Source: Actinobacillus equuli
GTDB taxonomy: Bacteria > Pseudomonadota > Gammaproteobacteria > Enterobacterales > Pasteurellaceae
Direction of reading: 5' to 3'
Assembly: GCF_900636745.1 (NCBI RefSeq)
Contig: NZ_LR134310.1
Span: 2,162,501 to 2,226,500, forward strand
DNA length: 64,000 nucleotides
The notes beneath the pieces are model-generated. The model was given only the letters and a program-made list of their open reading frames with translations, was not told where the DNA came from and made no database searches. A program made the translations under genes and the position numbers. Shown one piece after another: positions 10,783 through 20,784 of the stretch; the first letter of the stretch is position 1, and each line of letters starts with the position of its first letter.

Positions 10783-11238
10783 TTATTTATACACCTGCGG
10801 TATTGAGTATTCAATTTGTTGTTTGATTTGAGCGTAGACTGGCTTGAAGTCTTCGCAGCGAGATTTATCAACATTAGCTTTTTGGTGATTGTATTTTTCA
10901 TGCATCTGTTCAAAGTAAAGACGTGAGGGTTCGTCTTTTTCGATAAATTGAGCATTTTGTTCGCCAATTAACTCTTTTAATAAATTTTGTTGAAAATAAA
11001 GCATCGTCATGCTTTCGGCAACAGACCAATTGTCATAGATTTGTTGGTAATTCGGTTTTGCAAGATCAGGGAAAAGGCATTGTTCAATATTATTTAATTG
11101 GCGAACCAAAATTTTTATATCGGTTGCGGAGATTTTGTATTTTGCGTGTTCTGTATAAGCGGTCGGATTTTCAGCAGAATTTGCAAAACTTGTATGGCAT
11201 AAAGCTGCACAAATCAAGGTAAATAAAGTTTTTCGCAT
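10783..11238 (-). CDS. secreted protein of unknown function (possibly DUF5339)
   Basis: I do not recognise a function. The protein has 151 residues. It starts at 11238 with a clear signal peptide (MRKTLFTLICAALCHTSFA, likely cut before NSAE), so the mature protein should be periplasmic. The mature part is polar and helical, with two cysteines (about 80 residues apart) that could form a disulfide: CLFPDL and SRCEDF. Small Pasteurellaceae-specific periplasmic proteins of this size are grouped in DUF5339; that assignment is a guess from size and layout. It converges with purF and lies downstream of gdhA in its own unit. Confidence 0.7.
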   Translation of the reverse strand: MRKTLFTLICAALCHTSFANSAENPTAYTEHAKYKISATDIKILVRQLNNIEQCLFPDLAKPNYQQIYDNWSVAESMTMLYFQQNLLKELIGEQNAQFIEKDEPSRLYFEQMHEKYNHQKANVDKSRCEDFKPVYAQIKQQIEYSIPQVYK

Positions 11239-11337
11239 TGTATTTATTCCTATATCTGTTTGGGACAGCATAGCATAAATCTTTTATTTCGCGCAAAAAA
11301 TAAACCCTCCGAAGAGGGCTTATTTTAGCGGAAATCG

Positions 11338-12977
<1,640 letters not shown>

Positions 12978-13003
12978 TAAAAAAGCCCACTGATGTGGGC
13001 TAA
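12978..13003 (-). terminator. terminator of bamE
   Basis: AGCCCAC (12984-12990) pairs with GTGGGCT (12995-13001) around a TGAT loop; on the minus strand a T run follows. Confidence 0.9.
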
Positions 13004-13007
13004 TAAA

Positions 13008-13355
13008 TTATTCGGCTTTAGTTGCTTCAATTGGTTTATCTAATTTGATATCGCTGACTAAACCCTGATTATCAAAGTAAACAAAGAGAGTATGTTGAAT
13101 AGGATCGTTATAACCCTCACGTTTAATGAAAACATAACCCCAACGGTTTTGCGCAAAAGTATCTTGTAGCATAGGTGTACCGAGCAAATATTGCACTTGC
13201 GTTTTATTCATGCCAATTTTTACTTGATCAATTTTGTCTTGTTCTAAATAGTTACCTTGTGGAACGTCAATACGATACACTACTTTTTTTACGGTAGAAC
13301 AGGAAGTTACACCGACAGCAAGCAGTGCGATAGCTAAAAGAGATTTCATTTTCAT
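13008..13355 (-). CDS. bamE: outer-membrane assembly lipoprotein BamE (SmpA)
   Basis: Lipoprotein of the BAM complex, which folds beta-barrel proteins into the outer membrane. The protein has 115 residues. The signal peptide ends in a lipobox VTSC with the acylated Cys19. The SmpA/OmlA fold follows: KIGMNKTQVQYLLGTPMLQDTF and NRWGYVFIKREG are its hallmark helix-loop and strands. It is a single gene with its own terminator. A second protein in this window (54099) fuses the same fold to an OmpA domain. Confidence 0.95.
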   Translation of the reverse strand: MKMKSLLAIALLAVGVTSCSTVKKVVYRIDVPQGNYLEQDKIDQVKIGMNKTQVQYLLGTPMLQDTFAQNRWGYVFIKREGYNDPIQHTLFVYFDNQGLVSDIKLDKPIEATKAE

Positions 13356-13425
13356 AATATTTATTGACCTTTGAATTGTTCAAAATGATTGGATAGATAA
13401 TACCCAAACTAATAAAATTTTTCCA

Positions 13426-14427
13426 TTACTTATTGCGTTCTAACTGATCACGCAAATTCGCTGGTAACCCTTTGATTGTCAATGTATCGTTTAGTTCATC
13501 CCAAATTAAACGTTCGCCGAGTAATTCTGCATTAAAGCTGATTGTTACCCCTTTACCTGAGCCTGAATATTTCGTTAAGGTTTTCAACGCATTACGAACC
13601 GGTGGAATATTTTCTTCAAGCCCGTATTCTTGATCTTGAGTAAATTGTGCAAAATTAACTTCGTTAAGTGTTGGTAGTGCTTCTGATAATTCGCTTAATG
13701 CAATTTCTTCCCCGCTATTAATTTGCCCTTTACAGTATTCAAATACTTGCTTTTTAACTTCTCGAGTTTGCGGGGCAGATAATTCACCTTGATCACAGTA
13801 GTCGCTCACCGCCTGTAAAAGCGTTTGATTTTGTAATTGAGGGTTAAAACCTTCTTCCGCACTCAGGAAATCCATAAAGAAGTCTGCAATTTTTCGTCCG
13901 ACTCGTCCTTTAATAAAGGTGAGATAGCGGTTTGATTGTGCATTGATTTTTAATTCTGTCAGATTGATGCGGCAAGCGATATCATACTGAGTAATATCCA
14001 AATATTCGGTGCGTTTTATGTCTAATTGATCGTCCACTAACATTGAAGTACGACTATCAATCAATGCGATAAATAAATAATCAGTGGCTAAAAAGTTATA
14101 GCGACAAAGAATAAAGGTTCCGCCTGATGCAAAAGGATATTTCGCTAATTCGCTAGAGAGCATTTTCGCACAACTGTGACTGAACGGTAAAAAATCAGTT
14201 TCTTGTTCTAATAAGCGATTAAGTTGCTGAGCAAAAATAGATTCATTTTTAAATATACCATAAGCCTTTGCTTTACTTTGATAAGCTTGGTGAAGCTGTA
14301 ACATCATTTGTTCAACTTCAGGGCTAATGGCAAGTAAATTATCGCGAAGTACCGTATTCAGTTCCGGTGTTTCGCTTTCGGTTTGATGAATCTGATGAAG
14401 GACGATTTCAGTAACATTAATGCTCAT
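13426..14427 (-). CDS. yejK: nucleoid-associated protein YejK (NdpA)
   Basis: NA37 family protein that binds the nucleoid in E. coli; its exact role is unclear. The protein has 333 residues against 335 in E. coli. The start at 14427 ([15 protein letters not shown]) matches the family N-terminus, and an AAGAGAAAT ribosome site is close by. The C-terminal [21 protein letters not shown] is family-specific. It is divergent from ridA. Confidence 0.93.
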   Translation of the reverse strand: MSINVTEIVLHQIHQTESETPELNTVLRDNLLAISPEVEQMMLQLHQAYQSKAKAYGIFKNESIFAQQLNRLLEQETDFLPFSHSCAKMLSSELAKYPFASGGTFILCRYNFLATDYLFIALIDSRTSMLVDDQLDIKRTEYLDITQYDIACRINLTELKINAQSNRYLTFIKGRVGRKIADFFMDFLSAEEGFNPQLQNQTLLQAVSDYCDQGELSAPQTREVKKQVFEYCKGQINSGEEIALSELSEALPTLNEVNFAQFTQDQEYGLEENIPPVRNALKTLTKYSGSGKGVTISFNAELLGERLIWDELNDTLTIKGLPANLRDQLERNK

Positions 14428-14518
14428 ACTATTTCTCTTGAGATTAGGGTAGAAATAAAAGGTGGGAGATATTATCATTAAACGCACTATTTTTCATTAC
14501 TAAAAGAAGGAATTCACC

Positions 14519-14908
14519 ATGACTAAAGTTATTCATACAGAAAAAGCACCAGCAGCAATTGGCCCATACGTACAAGCGGTTGATTTAGGTAATCTTGTTT
14601 TAACCTCAGGGCAAATTCCGGTTAATCCGCAAACAGGCGAGATTCCAACAGATATTACTCAGCAGGCACGTCAATCATTAGAAAATGTAAAAGCAATTGT
14701 TGAACAAGCTGGTTTAAGTGTGGCGGATATTGTTAAAACAACCGTTTTTGTGAAAGACTTGAATGATTTCGCAACCGTAAATGCTGAATATGAAGCGTTT
14801 TTCCGTGAAAATAATCATCCGGCATTTCCGGCTCGTTCTTGCGTTGAAGTCGCTCGTTTACCAAAAGATGTTGGTTTAGAGATTGAAGCGATTGCGGTAC
14901 GCAAATAA
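14519..14908 (+). CDS. ridA: 2-iminobutanoate/2-iminopropanoate deaminase
   Basis: Small YjgF/RidA trimeric enzyme that hydrolyses reactive enamine/imine intermediates from PLP enzymes such as threonine dehydratase. The protein has 129 residues. Signature residues are visible: SGQIPVNPQTGEIP near 30-43 and the active-site Arg in FPARSCVEVARLPKD near residue 105. An AAGGAATTC ribosome site precedes the ATG. pgeF follows 27 bases downstream and is probably cotranscribed. Confidence 0.96.
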   Translation: MTKVIHTEKAPAAIGPYVQAVDLGNLVLTSGQIPVNPQTGEIPTDITQQARQSLENVKAIVEQAGLSVADIVKTTVFVKDLNDFATVNAEYEAFFRENNHPAFPARSCVEVARLPKDVGLEIEAIAVRK

Positions 14909-14935
14909 GCGGTTATTTTTAGAGAAAATTTTGCA

Positions 14936-15673
14936 ATGAAAAACATTACGCCAGATTGGAATGTACCGGAGCATATTCATGCCTTTACTACCGTCAGAAC
15001 AGGCGGCGTTAGCCAAGTGCCTTTTGATAGCTTTAATTTAGGTGATCATGTCGGTGATAATCCTACGGATGTGCAGCGTAACCGTCAGCTACTCGTAGAG
15101 CGGTTCGGGTTACCGAATTTTCCGCTATTTTTAACGCAAACGCATAGTACTCGAGTGATTCGTTTACCACATGACGGAGATAATTTGGAAGCGGATGCGG
15201 TCTATACCAATCAACCGAATCAAGTTTGTTTAGTGATGACGGCAGATTGTTTACCGGTACTTTTCTATAGTAAAGACGGAAAAGAATTGGCGGCCGCTCA
15301 TGCCGGATGGCGTGGTTTATGCGATGGTGTATTAGAAAATACGGTTGCTGAATTTGCTTGTTCACCGGCAGATATTTGTGCATGGCTAGGGCCGGCGATT
15401 GGTCCGAATGCTTTTCAAGTTGGCAAAGAAGTGATTGAGCAGTTTTGTGCGTTTGATCCGCAAGCGGAACAGGCATTTGTTGCGGATCTGACAACAAGCG
15501 GTAAATTTTTAGGAAATCTTTATCAAATCGCCCAACAGCGATTGCGTAAACTTGGTATTACCGAAATTTCCGGTGGAGAGCATTGTACTTTTACGGAGCA
15601 AGAACGCTTTTTCTCTTACCGAAGAGATAAGCAGACCGGACGTATGGCAAGTCTCATTTGGCGATCTGAATAA
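14936..15673 (+). CDS. pgeF: YfiH/PgeF family purine nucleoside phosphorylase-like protein (LACC1 fold)
   Basis: Zinc-binding cytoplasmic enzyme once annotated as polyphenol oxidase. Family members act on purine nucleosides, and E. coli YfiH has also been linked to peptidoglycan precursor editing. The protein has 245 residues. The metal site is intact: His70 (QTHSTRV), Cys105 (TADCLPV) and His122 (HAGWRG). The GEHCTF motif near residue 216 and the RRDKQTGRMASLIW tail are typical. It follows ridA closely, and the Ile2 tRNA gene lies about 100 bases downstream. Confidence 0.92.
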   Translation: MKNITPDWNVPEHIHAFTTVRTGGVSQVPFDSFNLGDHVGDNPTDVQRNRQLLVERFGLPNFPLFLTQTHSTRVIRLPHDGDNLEADAVYTNQPNQVCLVMTADCLPVLFYSKDGKELAAAHAGWRGLCDGVLENTVAEFACSPADICAWLGPAIGPNAFQVGKEVIEQFCAFDPQAEQAFVADLTTSGKFLGNLYQIAQQRLRKLGITEISGGEHCTFTEQERFFSYRRDKQTGRMASLIWRSE

Positions 15674-15769
15674 AGCACAATTTATAGTAAGTATGTTTTT
15701 TATGCGGGTGTTCGCCTAATGCTAGACGAACACCCAAAATTTCCCTATAATCCAACCTCATTTCTTAAT

Positions 15770-15846
15770 CCCCCCTTAGCTCAGTCGGTTAGAGCAGGCG
15801 ACTCATAATCGCTTGGTCACTGGTTCAAGTCCGGTAGGGGGGACCA
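15770..15846 (+). tRNA. tRNA-Ile2 (CAU anticodon, lysidine type), integration target
   Basis: A full cloverleaf is visible. The acceptor stem is CCCCCCT/AGGGGGG, with GCTC/GAGC as D stem. The anticodon arm is GGCGA-CTCATAA-TCGCT and the T arm is ACTGG-TTCAAGT-CCGGT. Discriminator A is followed by an encoded CCA. The anticodon CAU together with the GGCGA...TCGCTTGGTC arm matches the Ile2 tRNA whose C34 is changed to lysidine to read AUA, rather than elongator Met. The 3' end is the attachment site of the element that follows. The C1-G72 acceptor end is unusual for Ile, so identity is likely but not certain. Confidence 0.87.
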
Positions 15847-15925
15847 ACTTAACTTTTCTACTCTTTCGTCTTCTTACGTTTTCTTATTCTCAAGCCTTGA
15901 TTTTACTAGCTTTATCGCACTTTTT
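15838..15925. repeat. left attachment repeat (attL side)
   Basis: An 88-bp stretch starting in the tRNA 3' end is repeated exactly at 26821-26908. Similarity then continues with mismatches to the int start codon region. The overlap with the tRNA end (GGGGGACCA) marks the likely recombination core. Confidence 0.9.
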
Positions 15926-15979
15926 TATTGTTTTTTCTTACGTGTTCTTTCGTATTCATACGTTTACAGCCGTGAATTT

Positions 15980-16031
15980 TAGTTATACATTTAGTTATAT
16001 GTATCGTATAACTAAAAAAATCGTATAACTA
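15980..16031. promoter_or_regulatory. four TAGTTATAC-type repeats before int
   Basis: Copies at 15980 and 15992 (TAGTTATAC/T) and inverted copies at 16006 and 16023 (GTATAACTA) sit just upstream of int. Two more direct copies lie at 26732 and 26744 near the other end. The placement fits integrase arm sites or AlpA/Xis sites that also autoregulate int. Confidence 0.6.
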
Positions 16032-16042
16032 AAAGGGCTGAA

Positions 16043-17260
16043 ATGGCGAGATTAACTAAACCACTTACTAATACCGAAATAGAGCGGGCCAAAGCTAAAG
16101 AGAAGGAATATACCCTTTCTGATGGCGGCGGACTTTATCTACTTATTAAACCTAATGGGGCTAAGCTATGGCGATTCAATTACTATAAGCCAATCATAAA
16201 GAAAAGAGCCTTAATAAGTTTTGGTCGCTATCCGGATATATCTCTACAACAAGCGAGAAAACAGCGTGATGAGTGCTTATCTCTATTAGCGGTAAATGCT
16301 GATCCATTGGAACACCGCCAACAGGTAGAGAGAGAAGAACAAGCTAAGAGAGAAAATACCTTGTTGAAAATGGTTGAACTATGGCACAACAAACGTCTTG
16401 ATGACGTAAAGCACAGGGATATTCAAGCGGAAACGTTACGGAAGAATAAGTTGATATTAGATAGGCATATTTTGCCAGCACTAGGACATTTAGCGATAAC
16501 TGAGATTAGTCCAAGAATTGTAATTGATGCGCTAGAACCGGCAAAAGAGCGTGGTTTAGGCGATACACTCAAGCGTGCGATTCGATTATTGAATGAGGTG
16601 CTGAATTTTGCGGTGAATGCGGATTTAATCGAGTTCAACAAATGCCTAAAAGTAAGTGAGCATTTTAGTACACCTAAAGCCGTGAACAACCCAACCATTC
16701 CGCCAAAAGAATTACCAGCTTTTCTAGAAGCCTTAAGAGATGGCAACCTATCACTACAAACCAAGTTATTAATTAAATGGCAGTTACTCACAATTACCCG
16801 CCCTAAAGAAGCGAGCGAAGCACTATGGAGCGAAATAGACTGGGAGGCTAAAACGTGGACGTTACCCGCTGAAAAAATGAAAATGAAGCGTTCTCACGTA
16901 ATTCCGCTAAGTAACCAATCTCTACGTATTCTTGAGAAAATGAGAAAGATTACCGGCAATAGCCCTTTTATATTCCAAAGCGAGATAAAGCCAAAGCAGC
17001 CGATGAACTCCCAAACAGCAAATAGAGCAATCAAATTACTAGGCTATGAAGGGCGTCTAACCGCTCACGGTTTAAGGTCGATAGCTTCTACCTACTTGAA
17101 TGAACAATTAGTCAATTATGACGTGGTAGAGGCTTGTTTAGCACACGTTATCAAAGACCAAACTCGAAAGGCTTATAACCGTTCTGATTATCTCGATCAA
17201 CGAGTGGAAGTAATGCAACAATGGGCAGATTATGTAGAGAAATGTTCTATTGGGATTTAG
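16043..17260 (+). CDS. int: tyrosine integrase of the satellite
   Basis: P4-type tyrosine recombinase that integrates and excises the element at the tRNA 3' end. The protein has 405 residues. The N-terminal arm-binding DUF4102 domain is at about 5-85 (LSDGGGLYLLIKPNGAKLWR, ISFGRYPDISLQQAR). The core-binding helical region is about 105-205. The catalytic residues are all present: Arg253 (TITRPKEA), His342 and Arg345 (AHGLR), His368 and nucleophile Tyr378. A weak AAGGG ribosome site precedes the ATG. A decayed second copy lies at 26992-27133 beyond the right junction. Confidence 0.96.
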   Translation: MARLTKPLTNTEIERAKAKEKEYTLSDGGGLYLLIKPNGAKLWRFNYYKPIIKKRALISFGRYPDISLQQARKQRDECLSLLAVNADPLEHRQQVEREEQAKRENTLLKMVELWHNKRLDDVKHRDIQAETLRKNKLILDRHILPALGHLAITEISPRIVIDALEPAKERGLGDTLKRAIRLLNEVLNFAVNADLIEFNKCLKVSEHFSTPKAVNNPTIPPKELPAFLEALRDGNLSLQTKLLIKWQLLTITRPKEASEALWSEIDWEAKTWTLPAEKMKMKRSHVIPLSNQSLRILEKMRKITGNSPFIFQSEIKPKQPMNSQTANRAIKLLGYEGRLTAHGLRSIASTYLNEQLVNYDVVEACLAHVIKDQTRKAYNRSDYLDQRVEVMQQWADYVEKCSIGI

Positions 17261-17328
17261 TAGAGCATTTTCAGAACATGGGGGAATTAATGATTTTTAC
17301 CTATACTGTATAAATTTATTCTCTCTTT

Positions 17329-17482
17329 CTATTAGGAAGCATATTTTTAATAGTCCAATAGTCCCAAACACCCTTTTTAAGGCATGAAGTCATTATATAT
17401 CAATAAGTTAGACGTAAAATTATTGGACTATCATTGGACTAAAATCGCCATTTTGGGACTAAAATACCCCCTTTTGGGACTA
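17329..17482. repeat. 154-bp direct repeat with iterons, copy 1
   Basis: Identical to 25989-26142; a further 17-bp match precedes both copies. It contains TAGTCCAA, TAGTCCCAA, two TTGGACTA and two TTGGGACTA words. It lies in the non-coding gap after int (17261-17716). Confidence 0.95.
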
Positions 17483-17574
17483 TTTATTGAAAATTTAGTA
17501 CGGCAAATAGGATACTTTTAAGGCGAATTATATTTTACAAACTCAAATGAATACGGAATAATGCGTAAAACAAC

Positions 17575-17645
17575 GCAACAATTAAAACGCTGCTTGATCG
17601 CATTGAGCAAAAGTTAGACTTCTTGATTCAGCGAGCTTTTAAATA
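17575..17645 (+). pseudogene. possible remnant ORF tail
   Basis: A frame ending at 17645 reads NATIKTLLDRIEQKLDFLIQ followed by RAFK and a stop. It looks like the helical C-terminus of a small element protein, but no start codon precedes it in frame. The rest of the gap to 17716 is AT-rich and shows nothing else. Confidence 0.25.
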
Positions 17646-17716
17646 AATTAATGTGGCAGTTGAGAGTAAAAGTTTTTTGCAAAAATTAAATGCCGTATTT
17701 ATCGTAGAAAGAGATA

Positions 17717-18673
17717 ATGGAGACCAAAATGGAATTAAATGAACAAGAACTATCGATTGCTTTTCCACAAAATCTATATTATTCAACAACAAAGCCACTA
17801 CATGTTGACGATGTTATAAAATCGCTACGTGGTTTAAACGTTCTAGTAAAAAGCACTAAACCAACATTAAATGCACTATTTAATGTAGATATTCATAATA
17901 TTGAGCTTTATGTAAAATCTATCGAAGAAGGTAGCTTATTAGAGGAAACTTTTATAAAATTATTTTTCAATTCACAAGCTGAATATGATGCCTTCTTACA
18001 ACAGATTCACGATAAATTTGGAGACAAAGCAATGAAAACAACTGGCGCAATCATATTGGCTGTTGTTTCTTGTTTTACTCTTTATGGAGTGTATAAAGCA
18101 GCAACAGCAGGATCGGATAATGGAACCATAGCTATTGATAGTTATAACACTATTAATAATTATTATGTGGATTCTAGAATTTGGGAAGAAGGAGCTGAAT
18201 TAGCAAAAATGGCTCCAAAAGAATTTAAGAAAACGATTGAACAAAACGTAAGAAATCGTAAAGCGGTTGCTCAGAGTTCACTAGATGTAATGTCTCCTGT
18301 AAAAGATGACAATAATGCCGAACTCTTTATTGGATTAGACCACAAAGCTGAATTACCAACTATTCCAAAGGAGATTGCTCAAGCAACACCACATGGGAAA
18401 ATTGAATTTTCTTCGATAGAAGATGTTGTTGATTATGATGATATTGATATTCAAATTCGAGCTCTAGATTTAGATAACCCAAAGAAAGGCTGGGCAGGTA
18501 TTATTCCCAATGTGATTGACTATCGAGTAAAAATAGAAATAGCAAATGGCGTAAATACCACTAAGCTAAAAATTAATAAAACAATTCGAGCTGATGTGTC
18601 TATTGAGATGAAAAAAGACTCTTCAACAGGTGACTTAAAAGCAACCAAAATCATTATACATAAACTCAGATAA
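17717..18673 (+). CDS. unknown satellite cargo protein with one membrane segment
   Basis: I do not recognise this 318-residue protein. Residues 1-105 are soluble and acidic. One clear transmembrane helix is at about 111-130 (AIILAVVSCFTLYGVYKAAT), followed by a short asparagine-rich linker (TINNYYVD) and a C-terminal domain of about 180 residues rich in beta-strand-like alternation. Start is ATG 17717, or 17729 (MELNEQ), which has GGAG eight bases upstream. It is more AT-rich than the chromosome, ends at its own terminator and lies in the int-alpA cargo interval, where satellites often carry anti-phage genes. Defence is a guess from position only. Confidence 0.75.
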   Translation: METKMELNEQELSIAFPQNLYYSTTKPLHVDDVIKSLRGLNVLVKSTKPTLNALFNVDIHNIELYVKSIEEGSLLEETFIKLFFNSQAEYDAFLQQIHDKFGDKAMKTTGAIILAVVSCFTLYGVYKAATAGSDNGTIAIDSYNTINNYYVDSRIWEEGAELAKMAPKEFKKTIEQNVRNRKAVAQSSLDVMSPVKDDNNAELFIGLDHKAELPTIPKEIAQATPHGKIEFSSIEDVVDYDDIDIQIRALDLDNPKKGWAGIIPNVIDYRVKIEIANGVNTTKLKINKTIRADVSIEMKKDSSTGDLKATKIIIHKLR

Positions 18674-18681
18674 CATTCCTA

Positions 18682-18707
18682 AACCGCCCTCGAGGCGGTT
18701 TTATTTT
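18682..18707 (+). terminator. terminator after the 17717 gene
   Basis: AACCGCC (18682-18688) pairs with GGCGGTT (18694-18700), then TTATTTT. Confidence 0.88.
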
Positions 18708-18821
18708 ATCTACTCGCAATTCCACTTATCCATTATACAATGATTTACTAGAACGTCTAAAACGTGCTTAGATAACTGTTTATAAAAACAGGTTTTCCTT
18801 TATTAGCACGAAAGAAAACGA

Positions 18822-18964
18822 TATAATACGCAATATTACATAGCCTTAAATGGCTTTCCAATTTGAGCAACTAGGAGCGGACTAATTACCCGAGCCGAAA
18901 AGAAACTATCCCTATTAGTTTCCTGTTGCTCACTCTCTTAATAGGGCAACGTATAGGGGCGTTT
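18822..18964 (+). promoter_or_regulatory. promoter and structured leader of the 18965 cargo gene
   Basis: A TATAAT box at 18822-18827 is followed by about 130 untranslated bases that can fold. GAGCAAC (18865-18871) pairs with GTTGCTC (18925-18931), and an inner GAAACTA (18902-18908) pairs with TAGTTTC (18916-18922). The inner loop base run CCCTATT (18910-18916) also complements AATAGGG (18940-18946) just before the ribosome site, allowing a pseudoknot or switch. A weak -35 only. Confidence 0.45.
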
Positions 18965-20005
18965 ATGGGGAATTTTTTTAAACGATGGTATACATTAGAA
19001 GAAACAGTTTGTGTTCTTAATGATTATTTTGCTTCTCAAAATAAGTTAAATATAGAGCCTTTGGAGTATAAAAAATTATTCAATATTCAAGATGTTTTAA
19101 ATTTTTATCGAGGTGATCAGCTAAGGTTAGCAGTACATATTCAAGAGCTAGATAATGACAAAGGAAATATAAATTTATTTGATCTACAAATAACCACAGA
19201 GAGTTTTTTGTATGATTCTATTGATGATATGGAAATAAAAGGTGATATAACTATAACTAGTGGTGATGATAGTGTAGTAGGGTTGCTTGATGATTATTTA
19301 TATGCCCATGGGTATTTTTGTTTACCCCGACAGTATACAACGTTAGAGAATGGGGCTTTTTCCATATCTGCTATAAAAATCTATCAAGAAGAACAAATGG
19401 ATGTTACTACTGGTGATGGAGTTGATTATCCTTTTAGCTTAAATCACTCTTTTAATATTGCATTTCCTTATCCGATAATAATTCCTATGGGGAAAATTAT
19501 TGTTTTAAGAAAGGATATTTTGGAGCTTATAACTATAATAGAAAAAGAAAATAGAAATGCTAAATTATTTATTGAGCATAATATCCAAGCTATCAATATA
19601 AATCAAACTGCTGAATTAGAACGGTTAAATTCTATTATCAAGCAAAAAAATGAAGAAATAGCACAGCTTAAAACAGAAAACCTGTCAAAACCTGACACGC
19701 AAGCGGTAGAAAATGGCGGAAATGTTGCAAATATTCCCGTAAATCACGATGATTTTTCGATTTATGGACACTCTAGTGAGAATTTGAAACTACTTTTTGA
19801 AATGACTAAAAAAATTGCCGCTAAATGCGATCCTGAAAATGTGTATTCTTACCCTAAAAAAGAGGATTTCATAAATTATGTAAGAAAGTATCTTACTGAT
19901 AATCAAAAGTTAGCTGAATCTTTATATCAAATAATTATACCTGAAAAAGTAAAGATAAGAGGGAATACTCCTAAAGGGGTGAACACCTTCCAAGGCTTTA
20001 TTTAA
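18965..20005 (+). CDS. unknown satellite cargo protein with coiled coil
   Basis: I cannot name a function. The protein has 346 residues. The start at 18965 (MGNFFKRWYTLEETV) has an AGGGGC element upstream and is preferred over 18926, which would begin inside the structured leader. The N-terminal part (about 1-215) is a globular domain rich in Asp and aromatic residues. A coiled coil follows at about 215-255 (ERLNSIIKQKNEEIAQLKTE). The C-terminal domain (about 275-346, YGHSSENLKLLFEMTKKIAA) recalls a helical tail module seen on varied prophage and island proteins. It is very AT-rich, with its own promoter and terminator, so it behaves as an independent cargo cassette next to alpA. Confidence 0.72.
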   Translation: MGNFFKRWYTLEETVCVLNDYFASQNKLNIEPLEYKKLFNIQDVLNFYRGDQLRLAVHIQELDNDKGNINLFDLQITTESFLYDSIDDMEIKGDITITSGDDSVVGLLDDYLYAHGYFCLPRQYTTLENGAFSISAIKIYQEEQMDVTTGDGVDYPFSLNHSFNIAFPYPIIIPMGKIIVLRKDILELITIIEKENRNAKLFIEHNIQAININQTAELERLNSIIKQKNEEIAQLKTENLSKPDTQAVENGGNVANIPVNHDDFSIYGHSSENLKLLFEMTKKIAAKCDPENVYSYPKKEDFINYVRKYLTDNQKLAESLYQIIIPEKVKIRGNTPKGVNTFQGFI

Positions 20006-20014
20006 CAAGGTTTT

Positions 20015-20052
20015 AGGGCTATATCTCCATAAGGGGTATAGCCCTTATTTCA
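20015..20052 (+). terminator. terminator after the 18965 gene
   Basis: AGGGCTATA (20015-20023) pairs with TATAGCCCT (20037-20045), followed by a T-rich tail. Confidence 0.88.
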
Positions 20053-20160
20053 TTCTATACTCCACACACCTTACAAACCCTTTCAGTCTATTTTTACCTC
20101 AAAAACACTTCCACAATACGCCCCGAATGATTAACCAAGAAATCGTAAAGGAGCGTAAGA

Positions 20161-20379
20161 ATGGAACATATCCCATCAATTGAAACTAACCAACTTCAAA
20201 CTACGGCAACTCCGCCAAAGCTACTACTTAATATTGATGAAGTAAAAGCAATGACAGGCTTTTCTACTACTACCATTTACAAACACGTTAAAGACGGTTC
20301 ATTCCCACAGCCTAAGCGTTGTGGCGGTCGAGCGGTACGTTGGCGCTTAGCGGATATTCAAGCCTATATTAATTCGTAG
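20161..20379 (+). CDS. alpA: AlpA family transcriptional regulator
   Basis: Small MerR-like winged-helix DNA-binding protein of 72 residues. In P4-like elements and Gram-negative PICIs, AlpA activates the replication/excision operon or acts as excisionase. The HTH is at about 24-50 (NIDEVKAMTGFSTTTIYKHV), followed by the wing KDGSFPQPKRCGGRAVRWRL and the typical WRLADIQAYI end. A strong AAGGAG ribosome site precedes the ATG. It begins the downstream operon; the next gene starts 9 bases after its stop. Confidence 0.95.
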   Translation: MEHIPSIETNQLQTTATPPKLLLNIDEVKAMTGFSTTTIYKHVKDGSFPQPKRCGGRAVRWRLADIQAYINS

Positions 20380-20388
20380 GGGTAGATT

Positions 20389-20769
20389 ATGAGCGCCAAT
20401 ATTACACGTAAAGAAAAGTTAGGAAGCTATTTATTAGCAAGCCGTAACGGTTTTTCTGAACTGGACGGAATGAGGGAATTAGGCATCACCAGCGGTCGAA
20501 ACGAGATCAGCGAACTAGAAGCGATTACACAGACTGAATTTATTCGTATTCAAGAACATAACCAAAACGGAGGTACGCATTTTCGCTATTTCTTAGCAGA
20601 TAAGACACAAGCGGAGAGATTAATCACTTTCCTAAATGGAAAAGCAGTAAGTCGTAACGCAGCGATTCCCTATCCGCCAACGGTGGCGGAATCTGTACTT
20701 AATCAGTTAGCAGCACCAACAGAAGCACAATTACAGCACAAAGTACGTAAACCGGTGAAAGGAGTGTAA
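20389..20769 (+). CDS. small helix-turn-helix-like protein of the satellite
   Basis: Function unknown. The protein has 126 residues. Residues about 8-75 look like a winged HTH: helix KEKLGSYLLASRNG, turn, putative recognition helix with ITSGRNEISELEAI, and a wing with GGTHFRYFLAD. Residues 85-126 are a loose, proline- and alanine-containing tail. The pattern (nutritional-type HTH with SGRN-xISELE) recurs in small phage proteins that set operon expression. It sits between alpA and a 91-residue ORF in the same operon. Confidence 0.7.
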   Translation: MSANITRKEKLGSYLLASRNGFSELDGMRELGITSGRNEISELEAITQTEFIRIQEHNQNGGTHFRYFLADKTQAERLITFLNGKAVSRNAAIPYPPTVAESVLNQLAAPTEAQLQHKVRKPVKGV

Positions 20770-20784
20770 CAGGAGTGATTCAGT

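Noticed and set aside
15063-15497. Long antisense frame inside pgeF (and similar shadows in sucA, rdgB, recJ and others)
   Set aside because: They oppose well-supported genes, lack ribosome sites and family patterns, and follow from codon bias on the other strand.
15813-16028. 71-residue ORF overlapping the tRNA 3' end
   Set aside because: It starts inside the tRNA and is the left-hand counterpart of the junction ORF; it only reflects the repeated AT-rich sequence.
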